Positions 17,102-27,208 of a stretch of 64,000 bases of DNA are shown here, one piece after another. The first letter of the stretch is position 1, and every line of letters begins with the position of its first letter. Below the pieces are notes generated by a model that worked only from the letters and a program-made list of their open reading frames with translations, made no database searches and had not been told where the DNA came from. The stretch spans positions 1 through 64,000 of the forward strand of contig DXDR01000014.1 of NCBI GenBank assembly GCA_019115385.1. Direction: 5' to 3'. The translations under genes were made by a program, and so were the position numbers. The DNA is from Candidatus Mediterraneibacter avicola (GTDB lineage: Bacteria > Bacillota > Clostridia > Lachnospirales > Lachnospiraceae).

Positions 17102-18958
17102 ATGTCTGAAAAAGCCAAAAGAAAAGGAATAGAAATTGGAGCAGGTCTGCTGGCCTACGTGATTGTCTGGGCGATTGAATTTTATGCAAATCTGGGCAGA
17201 CAAGAGGCGGCGCTCCTGTTTCTGGTGCCATACGTGGTCCTGTCAGCAACAACGTATGTGGAACAGATCAAAAAGATCAGAACCATGAAGTTTTTGGATG
17301 AGAATCTGCTGATGATCGTAGCTACATGCGGTGCCTTTGTTGTCGGACGGTACAGAGAAGCGGTGGGAGCTATGCTTCTCTATCAGGCGGGCAGGCTGGT
17401 GGAAGAACTTTCACTGAGCAGTACGAAAAAATCAATCGCTAAATTTATAGATATCAGGCCGGAGTATGCAAATCTCAAAGAAGGCGCCGGGGAAAGAGTT
17501 GTAGAACCACAGGAATTGCAGCCAAAACAGATTATTGTCCTGAAACCGGGAGAGAAAATACCTGTTGATACTGTCGTGACCATGGGAACCGGAACGGTGG
17601 ATATGAAAGCGCTTACCGGAGAGTCAAAGCCCAGGGCTGTAAAAATCGGCGACAGGCTGTACAGCGGAGGCATCAATCTGAATGGCGTGCTCGAGGCCAG
17701 AGTGGTTAAGGCGTACAGCGAATCTATGGCTTCAAAGGTTATGAAGCTTGTGGAAAATGCAAATGAAAAAAAATCGGACAGTCTGCGCCTGGCAGACAGA
17801 TTTACAAGGTACTATACGCCGATCGTCATAGCTATTGCAGTCCTTACCTTTATCCTTCCGCCCATGATGTTTCCGGGAACGAGAGATGAATGGATATTCC
17901 GAGGACTGATCCTTCTTGTGGCGGCATGTCCGTCCGGGCTGCTGGTATCCATACCAATGGCCTTCCTGGGGGGGATCGGCGCAGCTTCCAGGCAGGGAGT
18001 GCTGATCAAGGGAAGCAGATGCATTGAGGCTCTTACCCAGGTAGATACCTTTGTGTTTGATAAAACCGGAACCCTGACGGAAGGAGTCTTTCATGTTCAA
18101 AAGGTAGTCCCCCATAAGATCCAGGAAGAGGAACTGCTGGAACTGGCGGCTTTGGCGGAGGCATATTCCACTCATCCCATTGCTTTGTCGCTTCGGACGG
18201 CATATGGAAGCGAGATAGATAAATCCCGTGTGGGAGAAGTGACAGAATATCCGGGGCTTGGACTGTGCGCTGAGGTGGACGGCAAACGTGTATATATTGG
18301 AAATTACAGGCTGATGAACCGACAGGGCTTGTTCTGCCGCCCGGTGGCAGGGCCGGGAACAGCGGTCCATGTGGCGGTTGAAAAAGAGTACGCCGGATAT
18401 ATTATGATCTCTGATGTGATCAGAGAAGACGCGGGCCGGCTGATCCGGTGGCTTCACAGACACCAGATGGCATCCGTCATGTTTACGGGAGATAATGAAG
18501 AGGCCGCTGAAGATGTGGCTGGAAAGCTCAAAATAGAAAGTGTTTACGCAGACCTGATGCCGGAGGATAAGGTGGAGCAGCTTGAGGAATTCCGTGAAAG
18601 CGAGATGGAAGGAGAAAAGCTGGCTTTTGTCGGAGATGGGATAAATGACGCTCCGGTTCTGGCCCGGGCCGACGTAGGAATCGCTATGGGCGGACTGGGC
18701 GCAGACGCCGCTCTGGAAGCCGCGGACATTATCCTGATGGAAGACGAGCCGTCCAAAATCATCAATGCAGTCCGGATTTCCAGAGCTACGCTGCGGTCTG
18801 TGAAACAGAACATGACGTTTGCCATCGGGATGAAGGCAGTTTTGATCATACTTGCATTTTGCGGACTGATCACTATGCAGAACGCGATCATCGCCGATGT
18901 TGCTGTGATGCTGATCAACATTTTGAATTCGTTCTGGATGATGAAATATCCAGAGTAG
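17102..18958 (+). CDS. Heavy-metal P1B-type ATPase (Zn/Cd type)
   Basis: A 618-residue ATP-driven metal pump with about eight helices. It carries TGES (actuator), DKTGTLTEG with phosphorylated Asp320, the HP-type motif THPIA, TGDN and GDGINDAPVLA. The metal-site motif in helix 6 is CPS (Cys276-Pro-Ser) instead of CPC, and there is no N-terminal HMA domain. ATG 17102 is preferred over the in-frame GTG at 17093. The ArsR gene just upstream supports efflux of a toxic divalent metal. Confidence 0.9.
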   Translation: MSEKAKRKGIEIGAGLLAYVIVWAIEFYANLGRQEAALLFLVPYVVLSATTYVEQIKKIRTMKFLDENLLMIVATCGAFVVGRYREAVGAMLLYQAGRLVEELSLSSTKKSIAKFIDIRPEYANLKEGAGERVVEPQELQPKQIIVLKPGEKIPVDTVVTMGTGTVDMKALTGESKPRAVKIGDRLYSGGINLNGVLEARVVKAYSESMASKVMKLVENANEKKSDSLRLADRFTRYYTPIVIAIAVLTFILPPMMFPGTRDEWIFRGLILLVAACPSGLLVSIPMAFLGGIGAASRQGVLIKGSRCIEALTQVDTFVFDKTGTLTEGVFHVQKVVPHKIQEEELLELAALAEAYSTHPIALSLRTAYGSEIDKSRVGEVTEYPGLGLCAEVDGKRVYIGNYRLMNRQGLFCRPVAGPGTAVHVAVEKEYAGYIMISDVIREDAGRLIRWLHRHQMASVMFTGDNEEAAEDVAGKLKIESVYADLMPEDKVEQLEEFRESEMEGEKLAFVGDGINDAPVLARADVGIAMGGLGADAALEAADIILMEDEPSKIINAVRISRATLRSVKQNMTFAIGMKAVLIILAFCGLITMQNAIIADVAVMLINILNSFWMMKYPE

Positions 18959-18971
18959 AGGAGAGGTTTGG

Positions 18972-19529
18972 ATGATGAAAAAGATAAGAACGGCAGGCGC
19001 TGCCGCGGCGGCTCTTCTGGCGGTGTATATGCTGTCAGGCTGCGCGGACGCGATAAAGGATGGAACAAAGGCGCTGGAGGAGGGCAGATATGAAGAGGCC
19101 CAGGAGTTATTCCAGGAAGCAGCCGGGGATGCGGACGATAAGACTGCGGCTGAGGCATACAGAGGGCTTGGAATGGCGTATTATGAGCAGGAGGAGTATA
19201 CGTCTGCTTTGGAAGCTTTTCAGACTGCGCTGGACAAAGGCGGGGAGCAGACAGTACAGATTTACAATCTTATGGGAATTTGTGGGATGAAAACTTCAGA
19301 CTACGGCAGCGCGTTGGGATATTTTCAGTCCGGCCTTGCTATGGCGGAAACGTCTGCGGGTGAGGATACAGATGCCGGGCTGATCCAGGAAATGAGATAC
19401 AATGAGATCGTGTGTTATGAACAGACTGCAGACTGGGAAAGTGCAAAACAGAAAATTTCTGAATATCTGGCAGATTATCCCGGGGATGAAACTGCAGAGA
19501 AAGAAGCAGAATTTTTAGAAACACGGTAG
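18972..19529 (+). CDS. TPR-repeat lipoprotein
   Basis: A 185-residue secreted lipoprotein: signal peptide with lipobox LSGC (Cys24), then three or four tetratricopeptide-like helices (for instance AYRGLGMAYYEQEEYTSALEAF). It begins 13 bases after the metal ATPase and probably shares its transcript, though nothing ties it to metals. TPR lipoproteins usually act as protein-binding scaffolds on the outer face of the membrane. Confidence 0.85.
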   Translation: MMKKIRTAGAAAAALLAVYMLSGCADAIKDGTKALEEGRYEEAQELFQEAAGDADDKTAAEAYRGLGMAYYEQEEYTSALEAFQTALDKGGEQTVQIYNLMGICGMKTSDYGSALGYFQSGLAMAETSAGEDTDAGLIQEMRYNEIVCYEQTADWESAKQKISEYLADYPGDETAEKEAEFLETR

Positions 19530-19551
19530 TGCTGCAGCGCTGCCGTGTTTT
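19518..19551 (+). terminator. Terminator overlapping the TPR lipoprotein stop
   Basis: AACACGG..AG..GC pairs with GC..CT..CCGTGTT across a TGCA loop, followed by TTTT; it overlaps the stop codon. A second perfect 9-bp hairpin (19657-19678) with no T-run lies just before the hflX ribosome binding site. Confidence 0.65.
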
Positions 19552-19696
19552 GCACGATACACCTGGCAGGCGGCTGCAGCGCTTGTGCGGGAAGACATTT
19601 GCCGGGTAACGGACAGCGGCCGGCTTTGCCGGGAGCTGCCCGTGGTATCGCGGCGGATAGGGAAGGCATCTTCCCTATTCAGTCCAGGGAGGTATT

Positions 19697-20932
19697 ATGG
19701 AAAAGACAGATAACAGTATAGAAGAAAAAGTGATCCTTGTAGGGATTGAAACAGGAGGGGAGGATGCCTCCCGGTCGCTGGATGAGCTCGCTGATCTTGC
19801 CAGGACAGCAGGAGCCGTCGTGGCGGGCAGGCTGATCCAGGTCCGGGACGCGGCTCATCCGGGCACATATGTAGGAAAGGGAAAGCTTCAGGAATTAAAG
19901 GAACTTCTCTGGGAGACAGAGGCAACGGGGATCATCTGCGATGACGAGCTGACGAGCGCCCAGCTGAAAGGACTCGAGGAAACGCTGGACTGTAAGGTGC
20001 TGGACAGAACACTTCTCATTCTTGATATTTTTGCCGGGCGTGCGGTTACCGGAGAGGGAAAACTCCAGGTGGAACTGGCTCAGCTGCGCTATCGGGCGTC
20101 CAGACTGTCGGGAATGGGAAGAGCTATGTCGCGGCTCGGAGGCGGCATCGGTACCAGGGGGCCGGGCGAGAAAAAACTGGAGACGGACCGGAGACTGATA
20201 CGGGAGAGGATCAGCCGCCTGAAGCGGGAGTTAAAAGATGTAGAAAAACACCGGGAACTCATTCGGGGACAGCGAGCCCGGTCCGGTCTTAAGGTGGCAG
20301 CCCTGGTAGGCTATACATCGGCGGGAAAGAGCAGCATTGAAAATGCGCTGACGGATGCGGGCATTCTGGAAGATGCCATGCTCTTTTCTACTCTGGATAC
20401 GACAACCCGTTCCCTGATGCTTGACGCTACGCAGGAGATATTGATCACAGATACGGTAGGTTTTATCCGCAAGCTCCCCCACCATCTGGTAGAAGCTTTT
20501 AAAAGCACCCTGGAAGAGGCAAGGTATGCCGATATCCTGATCCATGTAGTGGACGCATCCAGCCCTGATATGGATATGCAGATGCATGTTGTATATGAAA
20601 CGCTCAGAGAACTGGGCGCCGAAGGCAAACCGGTAGTCACGCTTTTCAATAAACAGGATCTGCTGGCTGAGAATGGGACACAGAGAGACTTCCGGGCGGA
20701 TTATTCCATCGGGACATCCGCCAGGACCGGTCAGGGGCTGGATGAGTTAAGAACAGCGCTTCTTGAAATCCTGAGGAGAGATCAGATTTATATAGAACGG
20801 CTGTATTCCTTTGATGAAGCATGGAAGACTCAGCTGATACGGAGCAGAGGTCAGCTTGTATCTGAAGAATACCTGCCTGAGGGAATCAGCATTAAGGCCT
20901 ATGTGCCCGGGGAGATTTACGGAAAGGTATAG
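19697..20932 (+). CDS. hflX: GTPase HflX
   Basis: A 411-residue ribosome-associated GTPase that splits stalled or hibernating ribosomes under stress. The N-terminal HflX domain (1-200) ends in GGGIGTRGPGEKKLE. The G domain has G1 GYTSAGKSS (Ser where Asn is usual), G3 DTVGFI and G4 NKQD. The C-terminal region of about 60 residues follows. GGGAGG precedes the ATG. A perfect palindrome AGCGTCAGTGT/ACACTGACGCT overlaps its stop. Confidence 0.95.
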   Translation: MEKTDNSIEEKVILVGIETGGEDASRSLDELADLARTAGAVVAGRLIQVRDAAHPGTYVGKGKLQELKELLWETEATGIICDDELTSAQLKGLEETLDCKVLDRTLLILDIFAGRAVTGEGKLQVELAQLRYRASRLSGMGRAMSRLGGGIGTRGPGEKKLETDRRLIRERISRLKRELKDVEKHRELIRGQRARSGLKVAALVGYTSAGKSSIENALTDAGILEDAMLFSTLDTTTRSLMLDATQEILITDTVGFIRKLPHHLVEAFKSTLEEARYADILIHVVDASSPDMDMQMHVVYETLRELGAEGKPVVTLFNKQDLLAENGTQRDFRADYSIGTSARTGQGLDELRTALLEILRRDQIYIERLYSFDEAWKTQLIRSRGQLVSEEYLPEGISIKAYVPGEIYGKV

Positions 20933-20952
20933 CGTCAGTGTACACTGACGCT
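20931..20952. other. Perfect palindrome at the hflX 3' end
   Basis: An 11+11 base perfect inverted repeat with no loop and no T-run, between the convergent hflX and SDR genes. It could slow or end transcription in both directions. Confidence 0.5.
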
Positions 20953-20995
20953 GGGGAGGACTGGGAAAGAACAGAAGGTCCTGCGGCGGGGGATA

Positions 20996-21727
20996 TCAGA
21001 GAAATCCCCCGTCAATGCCAATGATCTGGCCGGTCATATAGGAAGGGGCTTCGGCCAGCATCAGGACCAGCTGAGCAGCCTCCTCCGGCGTACCGAACCG
21101 TCCGGCCGGAATCTCTTCCGCCAGTTCCTGTGACTCCTCCGGGGTGAGGCGGGCGTTCATTGCTGTGTTGATGACCCCGCAGGCCAGAGCGTTTACCTGG
21201 ATATTGCTGGGGGCAAGTTCCTTGGCAAGGGCTTTTGTAAGTCCGTTCAGGCCGGCTTTCGACGCAGAATAGGCGGCCTCGCAGGAGGCGCCGGAGACGC
21301 CCCACATGGAGGAGATATTGATAATGCGGCCGGACTTGCGGGAAACCATCGGGGGGACGGCAGCGCGGCAGCAGTAGAAGGCGGATGAAAGGTTCGTGTC
21401 TAGGACTTTCCTCCATTCCTCGTCGGACAGTTCGCTTAAAAGACCGAAATGGGATATCCCGGCGTTGTTTACCAGAACATCCAGGCAGCCGCATTCTCTG
21501 TGGACTGTTTCAAAAATCTGCGCCGTCTGCCCGGAACTGCTGACATCGCCGGGGACACAGGTGCAGGAAGCGCCCATATTAAGGATTTCATTTTTGAGCC
21601 CGGACAGAAGCCCGGGGGAACTGGACGAATTTATAAACACATGATACCCGGAACGGGCAAAAGCCAGGGCACAGGCTCTCCCGATGCCCCTTGAAGATCC
21701 AGTGATAAGAACATTTTTTTTCTCCAT
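20996..21727 (-). CDS. Short-chain dehydrogenase/reductase (FabG/YmfI-like)
   Basis: A 243-residue Rossmann-fold oxidoreductase: TGSSRGIG for NAD(P) binding, NNAG, and the catalytic Ser-Tyr-Lys set in NISSMWGVSG and YSASKAG, ending in GIDGGFL as in 3-oxoacyl-ACP reductases. There are no fatty-acid genes nearby. One close relative class is the EF-P 5-aminopentanone reductase YmfI. The ATG at 21727 (MEKKN) follows AAAGGAAA; an upstream in-frame ATG lacks a site. Confidence 0.85.
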   Translation of the reverse strand: MEKKNVLITGSSRGIGRACALAFARSGYHVFINSSSSPGLLSGLKNEILNMGASCTCVPGDVSSSGQTAQIFETVHRECGCLDVLVNNAGISHFGLLSELSDEEWRKVLDTNLSSAFYCCRAAVPPMVSRKSGRIINISSMWGVSGASCEAAYSASKAGLNGLTKALAKELAPSNIQVNALACGVINTAMNARLTPEESQELAEEIPAGRFGTPEEAAQLVLMLAEAPSYMTGQIIGIDGGFL

Positions 21728-21883
21728 AATTTCCTTTCTATGCCATAAACCCACTGTAAATCCAGAGATTTTGCGATTCGGCATTCCTTTCTTATCTGCG
21801 TTAAATACTCTGTTTGGGAGAATGTATGTCTAATATAGCATGGATTTTCTGATTTAGGAAACAAAAAATAGGCAAAGGGCACA

Positions 21884-21912
21884 TTGTTTTTCTGTGTCTG
21901 GATTGATATAAT
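21884..21912 (+). promoter_or_regulatory. Promoter of the HD-domain gene
   Basis: TTGTTT (21884-21889), 17-base spacer, TATAAT (21907-21912), about 84 bases before the ATG. Confidence 0.7.
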
Positions 21913-21995
21913 TACAGTAACTTAATCAGAAATTTACATATTTTACACACAGGACGCGTCCTGAGGGCGCAGTACAGCGGATCGGAGGTAAGCCT

Positions 21996-22589
21996 ATGCT
22001 GGATGATGCCATAGAATTTGCAACAAAAGCTCATGAAGGACAGTTTAGAAAAGGAACGCGGCGGCCGTATATTGTCCATCCGATCGAGGTGATGGATATC
22101 GTGTCAACAATGACCAAAGACGAGGAGGTTATCTGCGCGGCAGTACTGCACGATACGATTGAGGACTGCAGCGGAATTACAAAGGATGTGCTCAAACTCA
22201 GGTTTGGGGAGCGGGTTGCAGATATGGTCGTGCAGGAGAGCGAGGATAAATCCCAGACCTGGGAGGAGAGAAAGGGAGCAACGATACAAAGGCTCAAAGA
22301 GGCGTCTCTTCCTGTCCAGATGATCGGGCTCGCGGACAAGCTTTCTAACATGCGTGATATCGACAGGGATTATCCTGCCGCAGGAGAGCAGCTCTGGAGC
22401 AGATTCCGTATGCAGAGCAAGGCGGCTCTGGCCTGGTATTATAAAGGCATCCGCGATGTACTTAAAGAAAATTTTTCGGGTGTGGAGGCGTATGAAGAGT
22501 ACTGCAGCCTGATCGACAAAAATTTCGGACCGGGTCCGGCCCACAGAGACTGGATGCCGGGAAAGAGTGTTTCTCCGGTTCAGGCCTGA
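21996..22589 (+). CDS. HD-domain phosphohydrolase (SpoT/MESH1-like)
   Basis: A 197-residue HD hydrolase resembling the hydrolase half of RelA/SpoT. It has AHEGQFRKGTRRPYIVHPIEV with the first metal ligand His, the HD pair in AAVLHDTIED, and the later Asp in LADKLSNMRD. By family it may hydrolyse (p)ppGpp (small alarmone hydrolase), which would complement RelQ 6 kb away; other nucleotides are possible. Its 3' end overlaps that of the convergent DUF6512-like gene by 10 bases. Confidence 0.85.
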   Translation: MLDDAIEFATKAHEGQFRKGTRRPYIVHPIEVMDIVSTMTKDEEVICAAVLHDTIEDCSGITKDVLKLRFGERVADMVVQESEDKSQTWEERKGATIQRLKEASLPVQMIGLADKLSNMRDIDRDYPAAGEQLWSRFRMQSKAALAWYYKGIRDVLKENFSGVEAYEEYCSLIDKNFGPGPAHRDWMPGKSVSPVQA

Positions 22590-23080
22590 AAAAGAGGAAG
22601 CCCCGGAACACGTAAGGTAAAGAAAACGAACAGGGCGAACAATAGGAACGTGAGTCCATACAGCAGCATCCGGCAGCGGTATACCCTGTCTGACTCTTTC
22701 AGCTTCCATGCGGTTCCCCACGCAGTCAGAACTGCTGCAAAAAAGATGGCGATATCTACGGCTATGACAGTCCGGCCGAGGATGCCCGAGTATGTGTAAA
22801 AAAGAACGGGGATACTCATCGTCCCCAGTATGTTTCCGAAAAAAAGAGCGCCGGGCAGCGACGGAAGGGATTCCCTCAGTTGTGCGGACAGAAAAAGAGA
22901 ACAGATCAGCATGGGAAAAAAGAGCAGTTTCATATGTTCCCATGTTGATTCATTTACAGGGGAGAAAAAGGCCACAAGAGGATTCTCTCCCGACCACTGA
23001 TAGAAAAAATGGGAAAGTGTTCCCAGGACTGCAGTAAATACAATTCCCACAGCATAATATTTCTTAACTCTGTTTTCCAT
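22580..23080 (-). CDS. DUF6512-like integral membrane protein
   Basis: A 166-residue membrane protein with five hydrophobic helices and the conserved stretch FFSPVNESTWEHMKLLFFP between helices 1 and 2, which I associate with the DUF6512 family. Function unknown. It is convergent with and slightly overlaps the HD-domain gene, and divergent from the glucosaminidase gene. Confidence 0.75.
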   Translation of the reverse strand: MENRVKKYYAVGIVFTAVLGTLSHFFYQWSGENPLVAFFSPVNESTWEHMKLLFFPMLICSLFLSAQLRESLPSLPGALFFGNILGTMSIPVLFYTYSGILGRTVIAVDIAIFFAAVLTAWGTAWKLKESDRVYRCRMLLYGLTFLLFALFVFFTLRVPGLPLFQA

Positions 23081-23180
23081 AACTAAACCCCACAGAAAAT
23101 GTTCCGATTTTGTTTGTATATTGGTGTATTATATGTGAATATACTTTAAATATACTTCCGGCTTTGAAGGAGGCGTCCAG

Positions 23181-23975
23181 GTGGATATAAATAATAAGAT
23201 AAAAAATAAAAAGCAATATCGGCTCTGCCTTGAGGCGGGACTTGCCGTTCTTCTTGTGCTTACTCTTGCCCTTGCGGGGAGAGCGGGGCTTTTAAAGAGC
23301 AAAGACGGAGAGGGACAGGCGGCTCACGCGGCCGCGCAGGGGGAAACGGCCGGGAGTACGGAAGAGTTGAGCGAGAAAGCCGCTGAGGAGAACCGCCGGG
23401 CGGAACAGGAAGCTGATGAGGCGGAGGAAACAGTGGCGGAAGGCCAGTATCCGATACTCGGAGACAGCGGCGTTACGGTACAGCAGATGGTGGACTATTT
23501 CGAGGCTTCCGGCGAGGAATATCCTGAATCAGATCTGGCGGCCGGAGGGGCAGATTCCATAGAGACATTCTGTCAGATGTATTATGAAGAGGCAGAGGCA
23601 GAGGGGGTGCGTGCCGAGGTTGCTTTTGCCCAGACAATGAAGGAAACAGGTTTTCTTCAGTACGGAGGAGATGCCTCGATCGAACAGTTTAATTTTGCCG
23701 GCCTTGGGACGACGGGAAACGGAGTGCCGGGCAATTCCTACCCGGATGTTCGCACCGGGATACGGGCACAGATCCAGCATCTGAAAGCATATGCCACCGC
23801 GGATGCCCTGGAGCAGGAATGTGTGGACGACAGGTATTCATATGTTAAAAAGGGTTCAGCTCCCTATGTGGAATGGCTGGGGCAGCAGGAGAATCCGGAA
23901 GGACTCGGCTGGGCAACCGGTGACAACTATGGTTATGATATCGTCGGGATGATAGAGGATATGCAGGAGGGGTGA
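23181..23975 (+). CDS. Secreted glucosaminidase-domain protein
   Basis: A 264-residue protein with a basic N-terminus, one hydrophobic helix (residues 18-37) acting as signal or anchor, an Ala/Glu-rich linker (40-90) and a C-terminal beta-N-acetylglucosaminidase domain: VAFAQTMKETGFLQYGG with the candidate catalytic Glu, QFNFAGLG, and YVEWLGQ. It probably trims peptidoglycan. The start is GTG at 23181 after GGAGG. Monocistronic, ahead of the valS leader. Confidence 0.85.
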   Translation: MDINNKIKNKKQYRLCLEAGLAVLLVLTLALAGRAGLLKSKDGEGQAAHAAAQGETAGSTEELSEKAAEENRRAEQEADEAEETVAEGQYPILGDSGVTVQQMVDYFEASGEEYPESDLAAGGADSIETFCQMYYEEAEAEGVRAEVAFAQTMKETGFLQYGGDASIEQFNFAGLGTTGNGVPGNSYPDVRTGIRAQIQHLKAYATADALEQECVDDRYSYVKKGSAPYVEWLGQQENPEGLGWATGDNYGYDIVGMIEDMQEG

Positions 23976-24008
23976 CAGGCGGATCCTTCTTAAGATTTTT
24001 TAAATGTC

Positions 24009-24037
24009 TTGACAAACGGGAGTCTTGAGTCTATAGT
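24009..24037 (+). promoter_or_regulatory. Promoter of the valS T-box transcript
   Basis: TTGACA (24009-24014), 17-base spacer, TATAGT (24032-24037). Confidence 0.85.
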
Positions 24038-24043
24038 ATTGGA

Positions 24044-24414
24044 TAGTTAATTTTTAGTTAACAAGTTGGTAATGATTTGGAAAAGGTGTTGAAGAAGAGG
24101 AGTACATTATTACGCCCGTCAGAGAGGGCCGTCCGGACAGTTTGTATAACATTCCGGCTGAAAGACGGTCTCGGGGTCAGGATAATGGAAGGTAGCTTCC
24201 GAACTGGATGACTGAAGAACGCTTTCGGCTTTCGGGCAGCTGATCTGAGAAGAAAGGAAAGTGTGGATAAGACATCCCGGAATGGCCAACGTTACAGGGC
24301 CGAGAGATATGGACTGCATTTTATTAATGTACGGATAAATGCAGAACTGTATAAAATAAGGTGGTACCGCGGAAACTTCGCCCTTTACAGATTATGTAAA
24401 GGGCTTTTCTTTTG
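24044..24414 (+). ncRNA. T-box riboswitch of valS (valine specifier)
   Basis: A tRNA-sensing leader filling the 505-base gap before valS. Stem I shows AGTA on the 5' side of the specifier loop, AGAGAG in the distal part, and GAAGGTAG on the 3' side after the helix CATTAT/ATAATG. The loop contains GTA (24192-24194), a valine codon. The T-box GGTGGTACCGCGG ends at 24372. The terminator is a 9-bp stem (24380-24388/24396-24404) followed by TTTTCTTTT. Uncharged tRNA-Val should stabilise the antiterminator. Confidence 0.93.
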
Positions 24415-24480
24415 GAATTGTGAAGAATCCGTGAACAGAAAACAGACAGGCAGATTATGAGGGAGATTAAGGAGAAGAGT

Positions 24481-27129
24481 ATGAGCAGAGAACTGGCAAA
24501 AACATACAATCCGAAAGAGATTGAAGAAAAGCTGTATGAGAAATGGTGTGAGAACAAATATTTCCACGCAGAGGTGGACAGGAGCAGAAAACCCTTTACT
24601 ACGGTAATGCCGCCTCCGAATATTACGGGAAAGCTTCACATGGGGCACGCGCTGGACAACACACTGCAGGATATCCTGATCCGATATAAAAGAATGGAAG
24701 GATACAATGCCCTCTGGATTCCGGGGACGGATCACGCGGCTATTTCCACGGAAGTTAAAGTCACTAACCAGCTGAAAGAGGAAGGTATTGACAAGAAGGA
24801 ACTGGGAAGGGAAGGATTCCTGAAGAGAACCTGGCAGTGGAAGGAAGAATACGCGGGAACGATCGAGGGACAGCTGAAAAAGCTGGGAGTATCCTGCGAC
24901 TGGGACAGAGAGCGGTTTACAATGGACGAGGGCTGTTCCAAAGCCGTAGAAGAAGTGTTTATCAGCCTGTATAACAAAGGATATATTTACAAGGGTTCCA
25001 GGATCATCAACTGGTGTCCGAAATGCAAGACATCCCTTTCTGACGCTGAGGTGGAGCATGAGGAGCAGGAGGGACATTTCTGGCATATCAAGTATCCGAT
25101 CGCGGGGACTGACCGGTCCCTGGAGATCGCAACGACCCGTCCGGAAACCATGCTCGGTGATACTGCGATCGCGGTACATCCGGATGATGAGAGATATCGT
25201 GATATTATCGGGAAAAATGTAATCCTGCCTTTGGTCGGCCGGGAGATCCCGATCGTGGCGGACTATTATGTAGATCAAGAGTTCGGAACCGGGGCGGTGA
25301 AGATCACGCCGGCTCATGATCCGAACGACTTTGAGGTAGGCAAACGTCACAACCTGGAAGAGATCAACATTATGAACGATGATGCCACCATCAATGAAAA
25401 AGGCGGAAAATATGCGGGTATGGACCGCTATGAAGCGAGAAAGGCGATCGTAAAAGATCTGGAAGAGCAGGGATTTCTTGTAAAAGTCGTTCCCCATACC
25501 CATGCGGTGGGAACCCATGACCGCTGCGGCACAACGGTAGAGCCGCTGATCAAGCAGCAGTGGTTTGTAAAGATGGAAGAACTGGCAAAACCGGCGATCA
25601 ATGCGCTGAAGACCGGCGAACTGAAATTTGTGCCTGACCGGTTTGACAAGATTTATCTGCACTGGCTGGAGAATATCAAAGACTGGTGTATTTCCCGCCA
25701 GATCTGGTGGGGACACCGGATCCCGGCCTACTACTGCGACGAGTGCGGAGAGGTTGTCGTGGACAGACACGCACCTGAGAAATGCCCGAAGTGCGGCTGT
25801 TCTCATTTCACTCAGGACGAAGATACGCTGGACACCTGGTTTTCTTCAGCACTGTGGCCTTTCTCTACGCTGGGGTGGCCGGATAAGACGGAGGATCTGG
25901 ATTATTTCTATCCCACGGATGTGCTGGTGACCGGATATGACATTATCTTCTTCTGGGTTATCCGTATGGTATTTTCCGGATATGCCCACACAGGAAAGTC
26001 TCCGTTCCATACAGTACTGATCCACGGCCTGGTGCGGGATTCCCAGGGGCGGAAAATGAGCAAATCGCTGGGAAACGGCATCGATCCATTGGAGATCATC
26101 GACAAGTACGGCGCGGATGCTCTCAGGCTTACGCTGGTGACGGGAAATGCTCCCGGCAATGATATGCGTTTCTATAATGAAAGAGTAGAGGCGAGCCGCA
26201 ACTTTGCCAATAAAGTGTGGAATGCATCCCGGTTTATCCTTATGAATATGGAAGCGGGCGCTGCTGCGGAGCCGGATGACGCTCTGCTGACGCCGGCAGA
26301 CCGCTGGATCCTGTCCGCGGTCAATACACTGGCAAAAGATGTGACGGAAAATATGGACAAATATGAGCTGGGAATTGCCGTTCAGAAAGTATATGATTTC
26401 ATCTGGGACGAGTTCTGCGACTGGTACGTGGAACTGGCAAAATATCGGATCTACCACAGAGAAGAAAACCCACAGGCGGCAGACTGCGTGCTTTGGGTGC
26501 TCAAAACTGTGCTTGGACAGGCACTGAAGCTCCTTCATCCGTTTATGCCTTTCATTACAGAAGAAATCTACAGCGCGCTTGTGCCGGAGGAAGAGTCTCT
26601 GATGATGTCAGAGTGGCCAAAGTACAGAGAGGACTGGAACTTCCCGGCCGACGAAAACGTGATGGATCATGTCAAGGCTATGATACGCGGCATCCGCAAC
26701 ATCCGTTCCGAGATGGACGTACCAAACAGCAGGAAAACAAAGGTATACATTGTCTCAGAGGATGAAAAACTCTGTCAGGCGATCGACGGATTCAAAGAGT
26801 CTGCTCAGCCGCTGATGCTCTCGACGGATATTTTTATTTGCAGTTCCAAAGAAGGAGCAGGCGACAATGCAGTTTCTATTGTGGTGCCGGACGCAGTGGT
26901 TTATCTGCCGCTGGAAGATCTGGTGGACTTTGAGCAGGAGATGAAACGGCTGACACAGGAGGAAGAGAGACTGAACGGTGAGATCAGAAGAGCGCAGGGA
27001 ATGCTGGCAAACGAAAAATTTGTGAGCAGGGCGCCCGAGGCAAAAGTTCAGGAAGAAAGGGATAAGCTTGAGAAATATACGCAGATGCTTGCACAGGTAA
27101 AAGAGAGAATGGCAGGGCTCAGAAAGTAG
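24481..27129 (+). CDS. valS: Valyl-tRNA synthetase
   Basis: An 882-residue class Ia synthetase that charges tRNA-Val. Class signatures are HMGHA ([10 protein letters not shown]) and KMSKS ([10 protein letters not shown]); the editing domain includes [12 protein letters not shown], and a C-terminal coiled coil (last 70 residues or so) clamps tRNA. ATG 24481 is chosen for its AAGGAGA site; an in-frame ATG at 24457 lacks one. It is controlled by the preceding T-box. Confidence 0.98.
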   Translation: MSRELAKTYNPKEIEEKLYEKWCENKYFHAEVDRSRKPFTTVMPPPNITGKLHMGHALDNTLQDILIRYKRMEGYNALWIPGTDHAAISTEVKVTNQLKEEGIDKKELGREGFLKRTWQWKEEYAGTIEGQLKKLGVSCDWDRERFTMDEGCSKAVEEVFISLYNKGYIYKGSRIINWCPKCKTSLSDAEVEHEEQEGHFWHIKYPIAGTDRSLEIATTRPETMLGDTAIAVHPDDERYRDIIGKNVILPLVGREIPIVADYYVDQEFGTGAVKITPAHDPNDFEVGKRHNLEEINIMNDDATINEKGGKYAGMDRYEARKAIVKDLEEQGFLVKVVPHTHAVGTHDRCGTTVEPLIKQQWFVKMEELAKPAINALKTGELKFVPDRFDKIYLHWLENIKDWCISRQIWWGHRIPAYYCDECGEVVVDRHAPEKCPKCGCSHFTQDEDTLDTWFSSALWPFSTLGWPDKTEDLDYFYPTDVLVTGYDIIFFWVIRMVFSGYAHTGKSPFHTVLIHGLVRDSQGRKMSKSLGNGIDPLEIIDKYGADALRLTLVTGNAPGNDMRFYNERVEASRNFANKVWNASRFILMNMEAGAAAEPDDALLTPADRWILSAVNTLAKDVTENMDKYELGIAVQKVYDFIWDEFCDWYVELAKYRIYHREENPQAADCVLWVLKTVLGQALKLLHPFMPFITEEIYSALVPEEESLMMSEWPKYREDWNFPADENVMDHVKAMIRGIRNIRSEMDVPNSRKTKVYIVSEDEKLCQAIDGFKESAQPLMLSTDIFICSSKEGAGDNAVSIVVPDAVVYLPLEDLVDFEQEMKRLTQEEERLNGEIRRAQGMLANEKFVSRAPEAKVQEERDKLEKYTQMLAQVKERMAGLRK

Positions 27130-27208
27130 AAGAGCTCCTGCCGCAAATAGAACGGCGCGTCCCGGAAGAAGGACGCTGTCTGCCGCAGAAAAAGAAAAGA
27201 GGGTGTAG

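Noticed and set aside
24190-24193. Reading the T-box specifier as GGT (glycine)
   Set aside because: The same loop occurs before valS and ilvB, for which valine (GTA, one base later) is the only sensible amino acid.
24385-25806. A 473-codon open frame on the minus strand opposite valS
   Set aside because: It lies fully across the T-box and valS, whose protein has all class I synthetase motifs; the antisense frame has no ribosome site and no recognisable family.
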